Shown here: in pieces, positions 61,691-64,000 of the stretch
Layout: each line of letters begins with the position of its first letter
Position numbering within the stretch: the stretch's first letter is position 1
From: Nipponacmea schrenckii
Taxonomy: Eukaryota; Mollusca; Gastropoda; Lottiidae
Length of the DNA stretch: 64,000 nt
Reading direction: 5' to 3'
Assembly (NCBI GenBank): GCA_030562195.1
Contig: JAUJPP010000003.1
Location: forward strand, 37,392,602 to 37,456,601
Notes under the pieces: generated by a model
What the model was told of the DNA's origin: nothing
What the model saw: the letters and a program-made list of their open reading frames with translations, nothing else
Database searches by the model: none
Made by a program: the position numbers and the translations under genes

Positions 61691-63241
61691 ATCTAAGCGA
61701 TGGAAATAAATAAAAGTATGAAGAACATAATGGTTTAAAAAAAAATCTTTAAAAAATACAGGTGGCATTCCAATAAAACAATCACTTACAAATTCACCAC
61801 ATAGTTTTTCTTTGAAGAACAGATATCTAAAATTACAATCTATTTAAATAAGAAAATTTCTATTTTTGATTGATTTGCAAGCTGTTTATAAATATTTTGC
61901 CTTTAAATTTATCTATCAATTTTCAATGTCAAGAAATATTTTTACCGTGCATTGCAATACTCGCAACAGTTGTTCGAATTTCGATGTGTATTTGAATGTG
62001 ATCTGGTTCGGCTTTCGAAATAATATCAAATGATAATTCTGTATATTGAGGTACCGGTATGACATTTTATCTATACAAAAATATTTTGTGAAACCATATT
62101 CGTTCAATTTTGAAAATGCTAGACACACTTTGAAGCATACTCTCAGACAGCACTATTGCAATATATTTCCTATAATGAAAACCATAAGACATCATTTTTA
62201 AAATACTTCTCACTTAATAACTCAACAAATACAGTAGCCTGGCAAAGATGCTGTTCACATTTCACATATGTAACAATTGAAAGCAGTAAAAGCTCAGTCT
62301 ATTACATATTTTGGTAATCAAATGGCAAGGAACATTGTTCAAATCTGGATTGTTTAATTGTCTGATAAAGAAGACTGGTTGTGTTAATTATCTATTGAAA
62401 TTCACGGGGTGGTCATAAATCTTTTCTGGACTGTAACATCATTGAATTAGGTAAAAACCAATCAAAATGAATGATTTATAACAAAACAAAGCAAATTATA
62501 TATAAAAAAAAGTATGGTATGATCTTTGGTTTAATGTCTCAGTTCATGATTCTAAACAGACTATGCCATGACTAAGACAAGGAAGACAACATTAACAAAC
62601 AAAGCACATTCTTATGCAAATCTGCATAACTGACTAGAATAGGAAATATATACTATCAATCAACAATCTTACATGCAGACCTCCTTCCATTCTCCAAAAG
62701 GAAATAAAACATTCCAAATAGTGTATTTAAGGTCAAAGTTAACATAATCATCATCCATGATTATCATCCATTGTAGTGTTTCAATGGACTGAATGTTGGA
62801 AAGGACAACAATGTCCTTGGGTAATTCAAGCCCATGATAAATGGAGTGTATTATAAGATATTTGAACACATCTAATGTAGAGCAGATTATAAACTTAAAC
62901 CTTATGCAATCAGCTTTATCATAAGGTGGTAGAAAAATGCGAATATAACTAGTCTAATCTTATTTATAATGCTATAATTACTGAAACTATCAAGAATCTA
63001 TCTGCCCTTGTTTATGATAAGAATTCACTGAAGTTCATAAATATCTATGCTCAAATTCTACCAACTGCTCTTTTTTCACAAGAGCTCACACACAAAATGA
63101 TGAAAAAGAAATCACTATTCATTCATGAAGATCTTAGATCAAAATTCTGCGAAATAAAATAAAAATCACAGCTTTGAATAAATATGTTTTGGCAACAGTG
63201 AAAATTATTTTACATTAAAATAATCAAGGAAATGTTATCTT
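61691..63241. other. intergenic and probable MOSMO 3' UTR
   Basis: No coding exon recognised. The right part follows the MOSMO stop on the minus strand and is likely its 3' UTR; the minus-strand frames at 62669-62869 and 61916-62128 have no family signature. Confidence 0.5.
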
Positions 63242-63462
63242 TTAATGTCTCATGAATTTTCTCATATTATCTATCTTTGCTCTGAAAAAGAAAACTTTAG
63301 AAGCGAATAGTTGAGACACCACAGTAATCCACAAGGCCAATACAAAGAAAATATATGATATTCCCACACGGAAGTTGTTTGGTAACTGATAAGCTTCTCC
63401 TCCTATTTGATCCATATCAAAACCAATAGGAAATATCACAGAAGCAAGACAGAATAATATCA
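63242..63462 (-). CDS. MOSMO: MOSMO (modulator of Smoothened), last coding exon
   Basis: A single exon on the minus strand: acceptor ATTTTAG ending at 63463, exon from 63462, stop TAA at 63242-63244. The first two bases finish an ATG codon split by the intron (A|TG), giving 73 residues. 'ILFCLASVIFPIGFDMDQIG' and 'YQLPNNFRVGISYIFFVLAL' match the last two transmembrane segments of MOSMO, a ~167-residue four-pass membrane protein that works with MEGF8 and MGRN1 to lower Smoothened at the cell surface and cilium, damping Hedgehog signalling. The tail is about 13 residues longer than in vertebrates and basic (ends in a K-F-M-R-H). Upstream exons must lie right of the window. Confidence 0.9.
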
Positions 63463-63727
63463 CTAAAATATAATAAAAATATAAGATTTTAAAACATGCT
63501 GTAAAATTGAATTATTCATTAAAGTACACCAGTTTTGTATAATCTCTATATCTAAAATTATACATATTCTCACTGTTAATAAAGTGCTAAATACATAAAA
63601 AGATAGAGCAACACAGAAGCTAACTAGTACTGTTGTGTAGCCTCACAATACAACTTATTTCTATTCTTTTTCAAATTCATTAGACTATCTGACCATAAAT
63701 TTCATTTAAATTTTAAAATGAAAAACA

Positions 63728-63900
63728 AAGGAAATATCAAAGCAGCAAGACAGAATAATATCATTAAAATATTATGCAGTAAAATTGAATTATTTATTAA
63801 ACTACATCTCTATATCTATAGATTATATTAAAAAACGTTCTCACTGTTTATAAAGTGCTCAATACATCAAATGTAGAGCAACATAGAAGCAAAGTAGCAC
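63728..63900 (-). pseudogene. partial duplicate of the MOSMO exon start and its intron
   Basis: 63728-63772 repeats the first ~35 bp of the MOSMO exon and its acceptor region (compare 63428-63470), and 63775-63900 repeats the adjoining intron (compare 63490-63640). In the duplicate the acceptor AG has become AA ('attttaatg'). Only the exon's 5' end is present, so it cannot replace the exon. Confidence 0.8.
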
Positions 63901-63914
63901 AATTTAACAATATA

Positions 63915-64000
63915 AAATAAATTGCCCGGCAAGCTATCGTCCTATAATTTGTATTGGTGAGATCTCGGACAAGTTCGAAATTGGCTATTTTTCGATGAAC
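63915..64000 (+). repeat. dispersed repeat of the 'ggcaagctat' family, at the window edge
   Basis: Has the family end 'ggcaagctatcgtcctat' directly followed by the monomer piece 'gagatctcggacaagttcga'. Continues past the window. Confidence 0.6.

Overview
The window is AT-rich animal nuclear DNA. Genes are split by GT-AG introns, there is a nuclear tRNA gene, and decayed transposons and satellites fill most of the rest. The gene set (CLCN7, CDR2, an SLC22 transporter, FLVCR, MOSMO) is bilaterian. The dispersed repeats (elements with a GTCCGTCGGT simple repeat and monomers ending near 'ggcaagctatc', a tRNA-derived SINE, a BEL/Pao element) suggest a marine lophotrochozoan, most likely a mollusc. 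That placement is inference; no species is named.

Layout. 1-5630: four head-to-tail copies of a ~1.6 kb tandem repeat. 9501-11176 (+): last four coding exons of a CLC-7 type chloride/proton exchanger. 11519-11783: palindromic tRNA-derived SINE. 12490-13250: 40-bp minisatellite. 16138-22437 (-): complete four-exon coding region of a CDR2-like coiled-coil protein (498 aa). 26095-39290: ~13 kb array of a ~378-bp satellite, broken by a BEL/Pao retrotransposon (gag region only, running into a 500-N gap) and by a spacer with an intact tRNA-Ser(CGA). 42176-48488 (+): complete ten-exon SLC22-type transporter (559 aa). 51330-51785: Harbinger-like transposon fragment. 52078-52507: a MITE. 52646-60439 (+): complete nine-exon FLVCR-family transporter (469 aa), with a broken LINE carrying a nested insertion in intron 7. 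63242-63462 (-): last coding exon of MOSMO, with a decayed partial duplicate of its splice-acceptor side in the preceding intron.

The host genes do not form a pathway. Two are plasma-membrane MFS carriers in tandem (SLC22 type and FLVCR), one is a lysosomal-type CLC exchanger, one a cytoplasmic coiled-coil protein and one a Hedgehog-pathway membrane modulator. CDR2, MOSMO and CLCN7 all lie on human 16p, so the window may keep an old linkage group. All exon models were read by hand from splice sites and phase; in every multi-exon gene the phases join without a break, which is strong internal support. The most unusual material is the repeat architecture: alternating A-B-A-B copies in the 1.6 kb array, with hairpins and an internal dimer; higher-order structure and matching old edges in the 378-bp satellite; a 465-bp promoter-like insert with 21-bp duplications inside the gag; and tandem sequence that appears to have grown out of a live exon/splice-donor junction in FLVCR.
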